A DNA stretch of 14,493 nt from Hydrogenophaga sp. (GCA_011390855.1 JAABRN010000515.1:1-14493), one strand, 5' to 3'; shown: positions 1-7,151, counted from the stretch's first letter. A program made the numbers and translations. Notes: generated from the sequence alone by a model not told the origin.

Positions 1-174
1 CTACAAGGGGGTGACGCGAAGCGGCGCGGGGGTGGGCCAAAGCGTCCGGCGCGAAATGCCTCCATCCAGAGATACCGAGGAACCGGCTTTGCCGGGCCTC
101 TGGTATCGCCCCCCTCAGGGGGGTGACGCCGAAGGCGGCGCGGGGGGGAGTCAGGCCTGCTGCGCGGGGGGGGG
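1..174 (-). repeat. Structured intergenic repeat, copy 1, plus partial second unit
   Basis: Gene-free stretch after the ruvC stop, made of structured repeat DNA. Read on the minus strand, it starts with a C-run directly after the ruvC stop. Next come GCGCCGCC-TTC-GGCG, a C6/G6 hairpin (109-114 with 118-123, TCA loop), and a compound hairpin 71-107: 71-76 with 102-107, 77-80 with 97-100, and CCGGC 83-87 with GCCGG 91-95. Positions 1-36 repeat the C-run/GCGCCGC/TTCGCG part and look like a second unit cut by the window edge. Related copies lie at about 2552-2700 (same strand) and 10800-10945 (opposite strand). All follow a gene's stop codon in the same relative orientation. A role in transcript ending or 3' protection is inferred only. 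Confidence 0.75.
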
Positions 175-723
175 TCAATAACTCCTGCCATCCCGATAAG
201 AACCGTGTGTCCGGGCTTGCAGCGGTGAGACCTTGTTGATCGCGAGCATGGTGCGGCTGACCTGGGCATGCGTGATGGCCAGACCCAGGGCGTCAGCGGC
301 GTCTTTACCGGGCAGGCCTGGCAGCTTCAACAGTCGCTTGACCATTTCCTGTACCTGCGGCTTGGCGGCTTTGCCATAGCCCACCACCGCCTTCTTGAGT
401 TGCAGCGCGGTGTATTCGGCCACTGGCAGGTTGTTGGCCACCAGGGCGGTCAGGCAGGCGCCGCGCGCCTGGCCCAGCAAGAGCGTGGCCTGTGGGTTGA
501 CGTTCACGAACACGATCTCGCAGGCCGACACTTCCGGCTGGTAGCGCGTCACCACCTCGGAAATGCCATCGAACAACACTTTCAGGCGAGCCGGCAACAA
601 GGCGCCGTCCTTCGGGCTGGTCTGTATGGTGCCGCTGGCCACATAGTGCAGCTGGGCGCCATCGGTGTCGATCACGCCGAATCCGGTGCATTGCAGGCCA
701 GGGTCGATGCCGAGAATTCGCAT
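175..723 (-). CDS. ruvC: Crossover junction endodeoxyribonuclease RuvC
   Basis: RuvC is the Holliday-junction resolvase. It acts as a dimer with the RuvAB branch-migration motor and makes paired nicks during recombinational repair. The 182-residue product has the usual family length. The acidic residues of the RNase H-like fold are visible: D7 in GIDPG near the N-terminus, E69 in the CEIVF strand followed by LGQARG (83-88), and D141/D144 in [11 protein letters not shown]. The ATG at 723 is chosen because MRILGIDPG is the normal RuvC N-terminus. The frame stays open 36 codons further upstream, but that extension runs through a long hairpin (766-854) and only mimics a signal peptide. The stop abuts repeat copy 1. 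A 166-bp gap separates it from the cdsA-like gene upstream, so it may have its own promoter; none was recognised. ruvA and ruvB are not in the window. Confidence 0.96.
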   Translation of the reverse strand: MRILGIDPGLQCTGFGVIDTDGAQLHYVASGTIQTSPKDGALLPARLKVLFDGISEVVTRYQPEVSACEIVFVNVNPQATLLLGQARGACLTALVANNLPVAEYTALQLKKAVVGYGKAAKPQVQEMVKRLLKLPGLPGKDAADALGLAITHAQVSRTMLAINKVSPLQARTHGSYRDGRSY

Positions 724-765
724 GGGGTCAGAGGCTGAGGGTTTTGCGGGCGTGTCCGAGCAAAG

Positions 766-854
766 CGCCCAAACGCACCCAATCAAGGCGCAAAGCACAG
801 CCATAGCTTGGGCTATGGCGCGCATTTGCAACGCCGAGTGGGTGCGTTTGGGCG
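766..854. repeat. Long imperfect hairpin (REP/MITE-like) upstream of ruvC
   Basis: An 89-bp inverted repeat fills about half of the gap between the cdsA-like gene and ruvC. The base is a perfect 15-bp stem, 766-780 with 840-854 (CGCCCAAACGCACCC and its complement). Inner helices are 787-790 with 832-835 or, alternatively, GCAAA 790-794 with TTTGC 825-829. The tip is an 8-bp helix, 800-807 with 812-819, closed by a TTGG loop. There is no T-run on either side, so it is not a typical intrinsic terminator. It does not resemble the C-run/G-run repeat found elsewhere here. It could be a REP-type element or an RNA-stability or processing site; function unknown. Confidence 0.8.
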
Positions 855-889
855 TGGTGAGCGGGCATGAGTGAAAGACTCTCAGCCTC

Positions 890-1879
890 TTAAAGCTCGA
901 AGGTCCAGCGCACCGAATGAAAGAACACGGGTGCTGCGAAGCACAGCGCGTCCACGCGGTCCAGCAGGCCGCTGGCCCCCGTGATGGAGCGCCCGGCAGA
1001 ACCCCAATGGGTCACGCCCCGGTCGCGCTTGATGGCTTTCATGACCAGGTGCCCCAGGGAGCCTGCCACGCAGGCCACCAGGGCCATGCCCATGGCGGCC
1101 AGTGGTTTGAAGGGCGTGAAGCCGGCCAGTGCCGCGCCAAGCAGCCCTCCTGCGAGCAGACCGATGCCCCAGGTGCTCCAGCTAAAGGTCTTGCTGATGG
1201 CGGGTGCTGCCGGTGTGCCCTGGCGCCGTGCCGCCACGTGCTGCACCAGCATGCAGGTCTGCACCACGAGCACCAGAAACAACACCAGGAAGGCATTCTT
1301 GCCCTCGAAGCGGGGGAAGTCCAGCAGCATCAGCGCCGGCACGTGGCTCATGCCGTAAACGCACACCATGATGCCCCATTGCAGCTTGGCATTGCGCTCC
1401 AGGAACCGTTCGGGATCGTTGCCAAGCGCGCTCACCACCGGGATCGCCAGGAACACGTACACCGGCACGAACACGGTGAAGAGATTGAAGTGCTGGGCCC
1501 AGACCAGACCGTACTGCATCGGCAGCACCAGAAAAAACGCCATCACCAGACTGCGGTGGTCGCCGCGGCGAGTGGGAGACAGGCTGATGAACTCGCGCAG
1601 GATCAGGAACGACACCAGGCCGAAAAGCAGAATGGCCACGCCATCACCCGCCGCCCAGGCCACCCAGAAAACCACCATCATCAACCAGGTGCTCCGCAGC
1701 AAGGCCTGGTTGTCGCGCCGCTGGTAGAGGCGGTCTTCGCTCATGGAGGATGAGGCGCGGCGCTCGCGCAGCGAAAGCAGCACGCCTGTGGCGCTGGCCA
1801 GCATCAGCAGACCGAACAACACGACGAACAGCAGGCTCACCTGCTGTTCCGACGTCAAACCGCGCAGAAAGCTGCCCAT
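890..1879 (-). CDS. CdsA-like (phosphatidate cytidylyltransferase family) membrane protein, divergent
   Basis: A 329-residue polytopic membrane protein with hydrophobic segments at about 14-36, 62-97, 110-150, 166-185, 195-212, 236-252 and 258-280. The C-terminus has the CdsA signature frame: KR at 284-285, then LDRVD at 306-310 and a CFAAPVFFH tail. CdsA makes CDP-diacylglycerol from phosphatidate and CTP at the inner membrane. Several signature residues are changed: the usual KD after KR-x4 is TH (290-291), the usual HGG is ASG (302-304), and the mid-protein Asp/KTWEG region reads differently (about 207-238). Enzymatic activity is therefore doubtful. The ATG at 1879 overlaps the plsC stop by one nucleotide (TGATG), so the two are probably translationally coupled. 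A longer open frame to 2044 lies inside plsC and is rejected. It could be a partner or regulator of lipid synthesis rather than the housekeeping enzyme. Confidence 0.8.
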   Translation of the reverse strand: MGSFLRGLTSEQQVSLLFVVLFGLLMLASATGVLLSLRERRASSSMSEDRLYQRRDNQALLRSTWLMMVVFWVAWAAGDGVAILLFGLVSFLILREFISLSPTRRGDHRSLVMAFFLVLPMQYGLVWAQHFNLFTVFVPVYVFLAIPVVSALGNDPERFLERNAKLQWGIMVCVYGMSHVPALMLLDFPRFEGKNAFLVLFLVLVVQTCMLVQHVAARRQGTPAAPAISKTFSWSTWGIGLLAGGLLGAALAGFTPFKPLAAMGMALVACVAGSLGHLVMKAIKRDRGVTHWGSAGRSITGASGLLDRVDALCFAAPVFFHSVRWTFEL

Positions 1880-2496
1880 CAGACCTCCCGCAGTGCCATG
1901 ACCGAGGCCCGGGCGCGCACCAGAAAGGCCGATCGATCTTCGTCTGCCTCCAGCCGAACCGGCTCGCCAAAGGTCACCGAACACAGCACCGGTACCGGCA
2001 CCACTTCGCCTTTGGGCATCACCCGCTGCACATTGTGGATCCACGCGGGCACCAGCACCACATCGGGAAACCGTTGGGCAAGGTTGTATATGCCCGACTT
2101 GAAAGGTTGAGGGTCCTCAGCAAAGCCCCGTGTGCCTTCAGGAAACAGAATCAGCGAGTCCCCGCTTTCCAGGGCGCTGATCAGAGGCTGCAACGGATCT
2201 TCGTCGCCCTTGCGCTCGCGCTCCACATACACCGCATTGAACACCTCGGTCGTGATCCAGCGCTTGAAGCGCGAACCTGTCCAGTAGTCTTTTGCGGCAA
2301 TGGGCCGGGTGATGCTGCGCAACTCCAGCGGCAATGCCGCCCAGATCAGCACCAGATCGGCATGGCTCTGGTGGTTCGCGAAATAAATCCGCTGCTCCGC
2401 CTTGGGCGGGCAACCATGCCAGCGCGCCTGAGCACCTGTGAGCAGCCGCACCAGACCCAGCAGGAACATGCTCATGACGCCTGCCCCGAATTTCAT
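1879..2496 (-). CDS. plsC: 1-acyl-sn-glycerol-3-phosphate acyltransferase family protein (PlsC-like)
   Basis: PlsC-type enzymes add the second acyl chain to lysophosphatidate at the inner membrane, giving phosphatidate for phospholipid synthesis. The 205-residue product has the acyltransferase motifs: NHQSHAD at 41-47 (catalytic H42 and D47) and FPEGTR at 118-123, which binds the glycerol phosphate. There is one N-terminal hydrophobic stretch (about 8-20). The start shown is the first ATG, 2496. The ATG at codon 8 (2475) has a better purine-rich sequence in front (GGGGCAGG) and may be the true start. The gene overlaps the CdsA-like gene by one nucleotide, and the pairing suggests consecutive or coupled steps from lysophosphatidate to CDP-diacylglycerol. 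A 211-bp gap with repeat copy 2 separates it from mtgA. It may be a paralogue rather than the main PlsC. Confidence 0.88.
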   Translation of the reverse strand: MKFGAGVMSMFLLGLVRLLTGAQARWHGCPPKAEQRIYFANHQSHADLVLIWAALPLELRSITRPIAAKDYWTGSRFKRWITTEVFNAVYVERERKGDEDPLQPLISALESGDSLILFPEGTRGFAEDPQPFKSGIYNLAQRFPDVVLVPAWIHNVQRVMPKGEVVPVPVLCSVTFGEPVRLEADEDRSAFLVRARASVMALREV

Positions 2497-2551
2497 AGGG
2501 GATTCCCGGTAGGGAGCGACTCGACGTGGAGGAAGACCAGCGAGCGCAGGA

Positions 2552-2700
2552 GTGCCAAATCCAGAGAGACCGAGGAACGGGCTTTGCCCGGCTCAAGAAC
2601 GTATTCACGGGTTCCGCGATCCCACGGAACCCGTGAATACGTTCTCAAGTGTCGTCCCCCTGGGGGGAAGCCGCATGGCGGCGCAGGGGGGCGCATGTCC
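2552..2700 (-). repeat. Structured intergenic repeat, copy 2 (interrupted)
   Basis: This copy sits in the mtgA-plsC gap, beginning just after the mtgA stop when read on the minus strand. It has the same order of parts as copy 1: a C-run, a GCGCCGCC hairpin (2671-2674 with 2678-2681), a C5/G6 hairpin (2656-2660 with 2662-2667), CGACAC, then a hairpin CGGGC-TTT-GCCCG (plus-strand reading, near 2578-2590) flanked by GAGG. The stretch around 2559-2589 differs from 63-93 of copy 1 at only a few positions, and the loop-helix difference (CCGGC to CGGGC) keeps pairing. A palindrome at 2592-2649 interrupts it. No plsC promoter was recognised here. Confidence 0.75.
2592..2649. repeat. Palindromic element nested in repeat copy 2, flanked by 6-bp direct repeats
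   Basis: Perfect 21-bp inverted arms (2596-2616 and 2625-2645) surround an 8-nt loop (2617-2624). The 6-mer CTCAAG occurs as a direct repeat at 2592-2597 and 2644-2649. Removing one CTCAAG plus the 46 bp between restores a continuous repeat resembling copies 1 and 3. This is the pattern expected of a small insertion with target-site duplication, although a 6-bp match could be chance. The element encodes nothing. Because it lies between mtgA and plsC, it would form a very strong hairpin in any read-through RNA. Confidence 0.75.
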
Positions 2701-2707
2701 ATTGGGG

Positions 2708-3445
2708 TCATGGAATCCTTACCGCGCCCATCCGCGCAACGATCGTCGACGTGCGGCCAGCCAGATAAGCCGAACCCTGCCGGGTTTCAAAAAATTTGGG
2801 TGATGGCAGCATGACCGCCAGCCGCGCGGCCTCGCGTGCACTGAGCTTGCTGGCGGGCTTCTTGAAGTAGCGCTGAGCCGCCGCTTCGGCGCCAAAGACA
2901 CCTTCGCCCCACTCCACGCTGTTGAGGTAGATCTCCAGAATCCTTTCTTTGCTCAAAAAAGTCTCCAGCATCAGTGCCAGCACCAGTTCCTGGCCTTTGC
3001 GCAGCATCTGCCGTTCGCCAGAAAGCAGCAGGTTCTTAGCCAGTTGCTGGGTAATGGTCGACCCGCCGATGACCCTGGGGGCGCGGGGCGACGCGTTTTT
3101 TCGTTGAGCAGCCTGTTGCTGGCGGCGGGCGTTCTTCTGCCACGCCGATTCGATGGCCGACCAATCGACCCCACCATGGTCCAGAAAACCGGCGTCTTCA
3201 GACGCGATCACCGCGCGCTTCAGGTTCGGGCTGATCTGGTCCCCGTCGACCCAACTTTGGGACCAGCGCCACTTTTTCTTGTCATCGCTCAAGCTTGCCG
3301 TGCCGATGCGCCAGCCTTCGGAGCGCATGAAAGCGGTGCTCTGCGGGTCGATGGCGACCATGAGGACGATACGCAACGCGAAAAACAGCTGCAGTGCCAC
3401 GCCGGCTAGCAGCACCCACATCAACCAGCGCAGAACCGGTTTCAC
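2708..3445 (-). CDS. mtgA: Monofunctional biosynthetic peptidoglycan transglycosylase MtgA
   Basis: MtgA is a GT51 glycosyltransferase that polymerises lipid II into glycan strands on the periplasmic face of the inner membrane. The 245-residue protein has one N-terminal membrane anchor (about 9-31) and no transpeptidase domain, so it is monofunctional. GT51 motifs appear in order: EDAGFLDHGGVDW at 83-95 (catalytic E83), GGSTITQQLAKN at 127-138, RKGQE at 149-153, and EIYLNSVEWG at 171-180 with GAEAAAQRYF after it. The start is a GTG at 3445 with GAGGG just upstream, 10 nt after the tonB-like stop, which suggests operon membership and coupling. The region at 102-124 is rich in Q, R, A and K, an insert before the GGSTITQQ motif. 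The stop is followed by repeat copy 2. Family assignment is secure. Confidence 0.95.
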   Translation of the reverse strand: MKPVLRWLMWVLLAGVALQLFFALRIVLMVAIDPQSTAFMRSEGWRIGTASLSDDKKKWRWSQSWVDGDQISPNLKRAVIASEDAGFLDHGGVDWSAIESAWQKNARRQQQAAQRKNASPRAPRVIGGSTITQQLAKNLLLSGERQMLRKGQELVLALMLETFLSKERILEIYLNSVEWGEGVFGAEAAAQRYFKKPASKLSAREAARLAVMLPSPKFFETRQGSAYLAGRTSTIVARMGAVRIP

Positions 3446-3455
3446 GCCCTCGCGC

Positions 3456-4322
3456 TCACTGGCTGGACATCTGGGTTCTCAGCGTTTCGTCACGGGTGAA
3501 ACGAAAACGGGAGACCACGACGATCTGATCGGCCTGACGGCGCATGGCGTCGTTGAAGCGGCCAAAAGCCAGGCTGCGCACGATCGCTTCCGCCCTGCGG
3601 TCCAGGGTGCTGTTGCCCGAGCCCTGCACCACCTCGGTGTCCAGCACATCGCCGGTGTGATTGACCGTGATGACCATGGTCAGCTCACCGTAGAGTTTGC
3701 GGCCGGCGGCCACCGGAAAATTGGTGGTGCCACGGTCCTCGATCTTGCGACGCAACTCGTCATAGTAGATGGCGTAAACCTCTTCACGCGTGGCTGGGCT
3801 GATGTAGCGCTTCTTGGGGCGCGCATTTTCTTCACTGATGCGTTTTTCGATCTCGGCCAGGATCTTGACGAGCGCACGGCGCTTTTGCTCACGTTCGATC
3901 GACTCCTGACTTGTGTTGACGGCTTGCAGGTCGGGCGGGGGCATGCTGGCGAGCTGCTTGCGGACCTGGGCGAGGATCTGGTTCTGCTGCTGCTTGAGTG
4001 CTTCGATGCGCCGTTCGTCTTCGTCGGGGTTGTCGCCCAGGCGGGCCACCGCCGAAGGTGGTAGTGGTGACGTGGCCCGGCCGCGCTCGGCATCACCGCC
4101 ACCTGCCAGTGAGGCCTGTGCAATGGCCGTGGCTTTTTCGGGCCGCTCATCGCTGCGCGCGTTGACCAGAATCACCTCCAGTGGCGTGTCCTGGAACACC
4201 CGGTTGAAGCCTTCCGGATTCACAAAACGCACGGTCAGTAACGCGGCATGCACCGCGAGTGACACCGCCAGTGCCACTTGCAGCGTGCTGAGTTGCTTCA
4301 GGAACGTCAACGCGGTTTTCAC
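3456..4322 (-). CDS. TonB-like C-terminal domain protein (energy transducer TonB family)
   Basis: A 288-residue protein built like TonB/TolA: a short cytoplasmic N-terminus, one transmembrane helix (about 14-34), a charged linker with a likely coiled coil (about 100-165, rich in E, K, R and Q), and a C-terminal TonB-type domain (about 200-278) with YGELTMVITVN and the GSGNSTLDRRAEAIVRS region. TonB proteins pass proton-motive energy from ExbBD to outer-membrane receptors. The classical Pro-Glu/Pro-Lys periplasmic rod is missing, and no exbB or exbD is nearby, so iron transport cannot be assumed; an envelope-structural role is equally possible. The start is a GTG at 4322; an ATG just upstream is out of frame and hits a stop. 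It follows the ribonuclease gene by 34 nt and precedes mtgA by 10 nt. Confidence 0.82.
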   Translation of the reverse strand: MKTALTFLKQLSTLQVALAVSLAVHAALLTVRFVNPEGFNRVFQDTPLEVILVNARSDERPEKATAIAQASLAGGGDAERGRATSPLPPSAVARLGDNPDEDERRIEALKQQQNQILAQVRKQLASMPPPDLQAVNTSQESIEREQKRRALVKILAEIEKRISEENARPKKRYISPATREEVYAIYYDELRRKIEDRGTTNFPVAAGRKLYGELTMVITVNHTGDVLDTEVVQGSGNSTLDRRAEAIVRSLAFGRFNDAMRRQADQIVVVSRFRFTRDETLRTQMSSQ

Positions 4323-4328
4323 AAAGCC

Positions 4329-4334
4329 ATTATC
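4329..4334 (-). promoter_or_regulatory. Possible -10 box directly before the tonB-like start
   Basis: GATAAT lies on the minus strand, 6 nt before the GTG start. No convincing -35 was seen at normal spacing, so this is a weak candidate. If active, the transcript would begin at or next to the start codon. Confidence 0.3.
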
Positions 4335-4356
4335 CGCAAGCTGAGAGGGTCTTCAC

Positions 4357-6444
4357 TCAATGTCCGTCGCCGACGGGCGGTGATACAGGAGCGTTTGCCG
4401 TTGCGGCCTCTTCGGCATCTGTTTCGTCCAGGCTGATCGCCAGTGCCAGCGGGGTAGCCAGTCCTTCATCGTCGCCGTCGGAATCGTCACTGGCAGCGCC
4501 ATCCAGTGCATCCACTGGCAAGTCCAGACGTTCGATCACGGTGCCCGCCACTTCCAGCGAAATCTCATCGATGTTCCCCAGACGAACCCGCACGTGTGCG
4601 CCGCGCGGCAGGTTCTCTGTGCCCATGGCCGGTAACACCAGTGGCAGGCTGTCTGCGCGAACCAGGTTGTCGCGAAACAGCGTGGCCGTGATTTCGCTTT
4701 GGTCGTTCTGCTGCAAATATTTCAGCGTCCAGTAGCGTTCCATGCCGTTCTGGAAAGCGTTGTAGGCTGCGTAGGCGGCGTCGAAACCACTGATGATGGA
4801 AAACAGGTTGGCGTCTTTGGGCTTGAAGGGCGCAGCCAGCGCAGCGGTACGGCCGTGTCTGGCGCAGGCAATGATCTGCCACTGGTTGACGAGATCGACA
4901 TACCTGCGAAGGGGTGAGGTGCTCCAGGCATAGCTTTTCACGCCGATGCCGGCATGCGGCTGGGCCTTGGTACCCATGCGGACCTTCACGCCTGGCATCA
5001 GACTGGCCTGGCTTCTGTAAATGCCCGGCACACCACATTCGGCCAACCAGTTGCCCCAGGTGCTGTTGGCAAGGATCATGGCTTCGGCCACCATCAGGTC
5101 CAGGGGTGCGCCGCGCTTGCGTGTGCCGATCTGCACGCGCTCATCGCCTTTGGGTTCGTCGCCGCTCACGCCTTCAAGGCGGAAGGTGTAGTCGGGCCGG
5201 TTGAAATTCTCTGGTTTGCCGCGCACTACCTCTCGCTGCGCCTTGAGGTGGCGAGCCAGTCGGAACAGGAAGGCCAGGGTCGTTTGCAAGGCGGCAATCT
5301 CGGCCGGTGGAGCGTCTGTGGTCGCTTCACCCGTCAACCAGGCTTCGGTGATCACCTCGTCGAGCTGGTCGTGACGCAGGTTCAGCGCAATCGGCACCCG
5401 CTCCAGCGCGGTGCGGCTTTCGCGAACCTCCAGTGTGGCTTCGTCCAGCGTCACGTACAGCGACACCGCCGGACAATCCCGTCCGGCCATCAGCGTGTAG
5501 GCCTGCACCACGTCATCGGGCAGCATGGTGATCTTGTGCCCGGGCATGTACACCGTCGACAGACGCGACCGGGCCACCTGATCGATGGCGCTCTCGGGCA
5601 GCACGGCCAATCCCGGCGCGGCGATGTGAATGCCCAGCGTCACTGAGCCGCTGCCCAGGCCCTGCAGCGACAGGGCGTCGTCGATCTCGGTGGTGTGCGA
5701 GTCGTCGATGGAGAACGCCTGGACGTTGGCCAGCGGCAGCTCATCGGCAATGGCGGGTGCCTGCAGGCTAGGGAAACCAGTACCTTTGGGGAACTGGTCG
5801 AACAGAAAGCGTTGCCAGTGGAACTGGTAGGCGCTTTCAATCGCGCCCGCGTTGTGCAGCAGGACCAGCGGCGCGGTGTGGGTGCTGCGTGCCGCGTCGA
5901 CCACAGCTTTGTACTCTGGCGCGTTCTTGTCGGGTTTGAAGAGAATCTTGTAAAGCTGCTGGCGAACCGGTTCGGGGCATGTGCCTGCTGCGAGCTCGCC
6001 GGCCCAGGTCTCGACCTGTGCCTGCACTTGCTTCTTCTTCTCGATGGCGGCCAGCGCCTGGGCGACGATTTCGGGCGCTGCCTTTTTGTAGCGACCTTTG
6101 CCCGCACGGCGGAAATAGTGAGGAGCACCTTGCAGGCAGAGCAGGGCGGCAACCTGCTCGGATGTGCCCGCGCTGGCACTGAAGTACTCGCGCGCCAGAT
6201 CCGCGAAACCAAATTCGTCTTCAGGGGCGAACTCAAACGCCAGCTCCAGCTCCATGCTTTCAGCCAGTGTGCTGGCTGCTGCCATCAACTGGGTCGGCGC
6301 AGGCTTCTCAAATCGGAGCAACGCGTTGGCGGTCTTGACCTTGACCCGCTTGCCTGAATCCAACTCGACTTGCAGGGAACTTTCTGCTTCAGAGAGCAGA
6401 CGGCCGGTCAGAAGTTTGCCGGCCTCGTCGAACAGAATATGCAT
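4357..6444 (-). CDS. RNB-domain (RNase II/R family) exoribonuclease
   Basis: RNase II/R enzymes degrade RNA processively from the 3' end in the cytoplasm. The 695-residue product has an N-terminal region without clear cold-shock repeats (about 1-90), a helical linker, and the RNB catalytic domain (about 240-560). The metal-binding motif is FSIDDSHTTEIDDAL (244-258). Aligned with E. coli RNase II it gives D247, D255 and D256, but Glu (E253) where E. coli has Asp207. The downstream motif TSPLRRYVDLVNQ (509-521) supplies the conserved arginines. A degenerate S1/OB-like segment follows (about 600-640), and the last 50 residues are acidic. It lies between yqiA (46-nt gap) and the tonB-like gene (34-nt gap) and is probably co-transcribed. 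It resembles a betaproteobacterial RNB subgroup more than classical rnb or rnr, so no symbol is given. Confidence 0.92.
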   Translation of the reverse strand: MHILFDEAGKLLTGRLLSEAESSLQVELDSGKRVKVKTANALLRFEKPAPTQLMAAASTLAESMELELAFEFAPEDEFGFADLAREYFSASAGTSEQVAALLCLQGAPHYFRRAGKGRYKKAAPEIVAQALAAIEKKKQVQAQVETWAGELAAGTCPEPVRQQLYKILFKPDKNAPEYKAVVDAARSTHTAPLVLLHNAGAIESAYQFHWQRFLFDQFPKGTGFPSLQAPAIADELPLANVQAFSIDDSHTTEIDDALSLQGLGSGSVTLGIHIAAPGLAVLPESAIDQVARSRLSTVYMPGHKITMLPDDVVQAYTLMAGRDCPAVSLYVTLDEATLEVRESRTALERVPIALNLRHDQLDEVITEAWLTGEATTDAPPAEIAALQTTLAFLFRLARHLKAQREVVRGKPENFNRPDYTFRLEGVSGDEPKGDERVQIGTRKRGAPLDLMVAEAMILANSTWGNWLAECGVPGIYRSQASLMPGVKVRMGTKAQPHAGIGVKSYAWSTSPLRRYVDLVNQWQIIACARHGRTAALAAPFKPKDANLFSIISGFDAAYAAYNAFQNGMERYWTLKYLQQNDQSEITATLFRDNLVRADSLPLVLPAMGTENLPRGAHVRVRLGNIDEISLEVAGTVIERLDLPVDALDGAASDDSDGDDEGLATPLALAISLDETDAEEAATANAPVSPPVGDGH

Positions 6445-6450
6445 CGCGAG

Positions 6451-6456
6451 ATTGTC
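6451..6456 (-). promoter_or_regulatory. Possible -10 box before the ribonuclease gene
   Basis: GACAAT on the minus strand ends 6 nt before the ATG at 6444. No good -35 is visible. A weak purine stretch (GGGA) overlaps the hexamer, so this could instead be poor ribosome-binding sequence in an operon with yqiA. Confidence 0.25.
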
Positions 6457-6491
6457 CCACGAGGGAGTGACTATCCGCGACGCGGCGCAAT

Positions 6492-7151
6492 TCAGGCCTC
6501 GGGTGCAGCTTCATCAGACTGCTGCCCCGGGCGCAGCAAGTCCAGGAATTCGAACAGGGCGTCGATGTGATCGTCGAAGTCGCTGAGGGCATGGTCACTT
6601 CCTTCAATCAAGCGGATGGCACCGCCCGCACAGAAGGCCCGCATTTCCTCCCAGTCCAGCACCTCGTCGCCCTTGGCGATGAGCGCAAACTGCGGTGCAG
6701 GCGTGTTCGGCTGTTGTTGAGCCAGGCTATGGATGTCGGCTTCAAGAGCAATCAGCTCGTCGATGTAGTCCGGCTGAAAGAAGAACCGCTCTTCAGGGTT
6801 CTGCCAGGTGGTTTGTTCGCCGATGTGCCGTGCCAGGTCGCGTGCGGGGAAAGCAGCCGGGTTGAGCAGCGCGGCCCGGCAAGCGGTTTGCAGGGCAAAC
6901 CAGCGCGCATAAAAGCCGCCCAGCGAGGAACCCACCACCGCTGTGGTCTGGACGGGCCAGGCCGCGGTCCCCTCCATCACCATTGCCATGGCCTCCTTCG
7001 GCGAAGGGGGCAATTGGGGGCACCACCAGACCACGCCAGGGTGCTCGCTTTGAACCCGATCGGCCACTCTGCTCGCCTTCATGGAGCGGGGCGACGACCG
7101 AAAACCGTGGAGGTAGAGCAGGTGCGTGGTAAATGGAGTGGTGGGATTCAT
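6492..7151 (-). CDS. yqiA: YqiA-type alpha/beta-hydrolase esterase
   Basis: YqiA-family proteins are small cytoplasmic alpha/beta hydrolases with esterase activity on acyl-CoA or short esters; the physiological substrate is unsettled. The product is 219 residues, slightly longer than usual because of a C-terminal tail. Motifs: LLYLHGFRSSPRSMKA (11-26, oxyanion region), the nucleophile elbow GSSLGG (74-79, S76), GDEVLDW (161-167, acid residue), and EGSDHALSDF (183-192, catalytic H187). The ATG at 7151 is preferred over upstream in-frame codons because the family starts just before the LYLHGF strand, and the extension would overlap rodA. Transcription diverges from rodA, with 23 bp between start codons, so its promoter must overlap the rodA coding region. 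It is probably first in the minus-strand cluster with the ribonuclease, tonB-like and mtgA genes. Confidence 0.88.
   Translation of the reverse strand: MNPTTPFTTHLLYLHGFRSSPRSMKASRVADRVQSEHPGVVWWCPQLPPSPKEAMAMVMEGTAAWPVQTTAVVGSSLGGFYARWFALQTACRAALLNPAAFPARDLARHIGEQTTWQNPEERFFFQPDYIDELIALEADIHSLAQQQPNTPAPQFALIAKGDEVLDWEEMRAFCAGGAIRLIEGSDHALSDFDDHIDALFEFLDLLRPGQQSDEAAPEA

Noticed and set aside
1..174. Possible CRISPR or tandem-repeat array
   Set aside because: The repeated parts are unequal G/C-run and hairpin pieces, without regular spacers.
724..831. N-terminal extension of ruvC that looks like a signal peptide
   Set aside because: It is the translation of the long hairpin at 766-854. RuvC is cytoplasmic and its family N-terminus begins at the ATG at 723.
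1880..2044. N-terminal extension of the CdsA-like protein
   Set aside because: It lies wholly inside plsC in another frame; the TGATG overlap at 1877-1881 gives a natural start.
1750..2814. 354-codon plus-strand ORF
   Set aside because: It is antisense to plsC and the CdsA-like gene and crosses repeat copy 2; its composition is typical of shadow frames in GC-rich DNA.
3153..4064. 303-codon plus-strand ORF
   Set aside because: Antisense to the confidently identified mtgA and tonB-like genes.
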